NCBI RefSeq assembly: GCF_003945595.2
Contig: NW_024103452.1
Location: 310,001-374,000 of the forward strand
Direction of reading: 5' to 3'
From: Pipra filicauda
Taxonomy: Eukaryota; Chordata; Aves; Passeriformes; Pipridae
Length of the DNA: 64,000 nucleotides
Shown in pieces: positions 63,035-64,000 of this stretch (within the stretch, counting starts at the first letter, position 1; each line of letters begins with the position of its first letter). The position numbers and the translations under genes are program-made. The notes beneath the pieces were generated by a model. The model worked only from the letters and a program-made list of their open reading frames with translations. It made no database searches and was not told the origin of the DNA.

Positions 63035-64000
63035 CTGGAAGCGGAAACAAGAGCGTAAGACTTAACAACTCATTAAAAAAAGCCGTCTCTATATGGATAG
63101 CTAGTGGTTTTTTACAGCCCCTCAAAAGGATATTTAAGGCAATAAGTCAGAATTTAGAAGCATTCATAGTAAAGGTAGTACCATCAAAACCAAGTGTATG
63201 TTTGCTTTTCACTCTCTGGGGTTTATTTTCAGTTCTTACAGAAGAACGTGAACAAAGCAAGACATCTTTAGCTCCAATTAATCAAATTCTGCCAATATTA
63301 GCCAGAAATAGTATTGTTTGCTCCAACATTGGCAGAAATCTTATTAACTGACTTTTAACTCATTCTCAAATTCAGGACTCTTCCTTAAGACTGTAAAGTA
63401 AGCAGTATCCAACTTCTCTCTGAGCAAGCAAAGTGCAGTGACCACACCTCCTGAAATGCTTATTCATCCCAAATGTCCTGACAGAAGCCAGGAGCTCCCT
63501 AGTACTGTGAGGGGACAACGCAACACACCTCTAGATTTAACCATGTCTTTGTTAGTGACAGCAGCACATGTCAAACTGTAGGAAAGAAAACCGAACCACT
63601 AAGTCAATAAATAAAAGAATGAATTGAAACTCACTGCAACAGGCTGAAGTCCATTCAGTTATTTATGACATCAAACAACAGAAATTGATTAAAATGCAAC
63701 ATTTCTTTTCATTTAAAGTATCTGGCCACACAGAGGAGTCTATGTTCAGATTTATTTAAACTAAGGTGCAAGTTGATAAAACTACAAAAACAATTTAATG
63801 TCTTTACTACTAAGGTTTTTTTTTCCACTGAACATGCAGCCAGAAAAACTACAGACAGATCTAGTTACTCAATTTTTTCAGCCTTATGCTTTACAGTAAA
63901 TAGCACTAAAATACTCATGAGGTTGCTAAATAATTAAGACAGCTTTTGCAACTTAAGGATATATATATTCAGGACTCTTAATTATAAATACTCAATTAAA
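63035..64000 (-). other. EEF1E1 intron 1, partial
   Basis: AT-rich sequence up to the window edge. No GC-rich first exon or CpG island is present, so exon 1 and the promoter lie further right. Confidence 0.75.

Overview
This is a window of vertebrate nuclear DNA, almost certainly from a bird. The background is AT-rich, with long introns and only two protein-coding genes. The recognisable interspersed repeats are fragments of CR1 LINEs, the dominant retrotransposon of birds, and one LTR of an avian endogenous-retrovirus type. I saw no bacterial-type operons, CRISPR arrays, tRNA genes or rRNA genes.

Both genes lie on the minus strand. EEF1E1 (also called AIMP3 or p18, a multi-tRNA-synthetase complex subunit) occupies about 48.6 kb to the right edge. 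Its coding exons 2, 3 and 4 are visible and exon 1 lies beyond 64,000. About 9.1 kb downstream in transcription order is BLOC1S5 (Muted, a BLOC-1 subunit), with all five coding exons between 40,012 and 28,738 and a CpG-island promoter near 40.0 kb. Every exon has GT/AG boundaries. The joined exons give 188 residues for BLOC1S5 and 145 for the visible part of EEF1E1, in register with the human proteins. In human 6p24 the same two genes are neighbours in the same orientation, with TXNDC5 as the next gene beyond BLOC1S5. TXNDC5 was not seen here.

Layout: 1 to about 28.3 kb is intergenic with no supported exon. It holds an old minus-strand CR1 tail near 1.9-2.1 kb, a CR1 endonuclease-region fragment at 2.84-3.33 kb, an LTR at about 3.39-3.77 kb, and a run of 50 C at 3,805. 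BLOC1S5 spans about 28.3-40.1 kb, and its third intron (between exons 3 and 4) carries an internally deleted CR1. Two CR1 3' ends (40.24-40.65 and 40.85-41.34 kb) sit immediately upstream of the BLOC1S5 promoter. The 41.3-48.6 kb intergenic stretch contains one unexplained CpG-rich, ORF-bearing block at about 43.06-43.70 kb. EEF1E1 fills the rest.

The two genes have unrelated jobs: a tRNA-synthetase scaffold and DNA-damage signalling factor, and lysosome-related organelle biogenesis. Their link is conserved tandem placement, which in human gives read-through transcripts. I found no convincing new biological system. The block at 43.1-43.7 kb and a 60-nt inverted repeat at 61.8 kb are the items most worth a second look.
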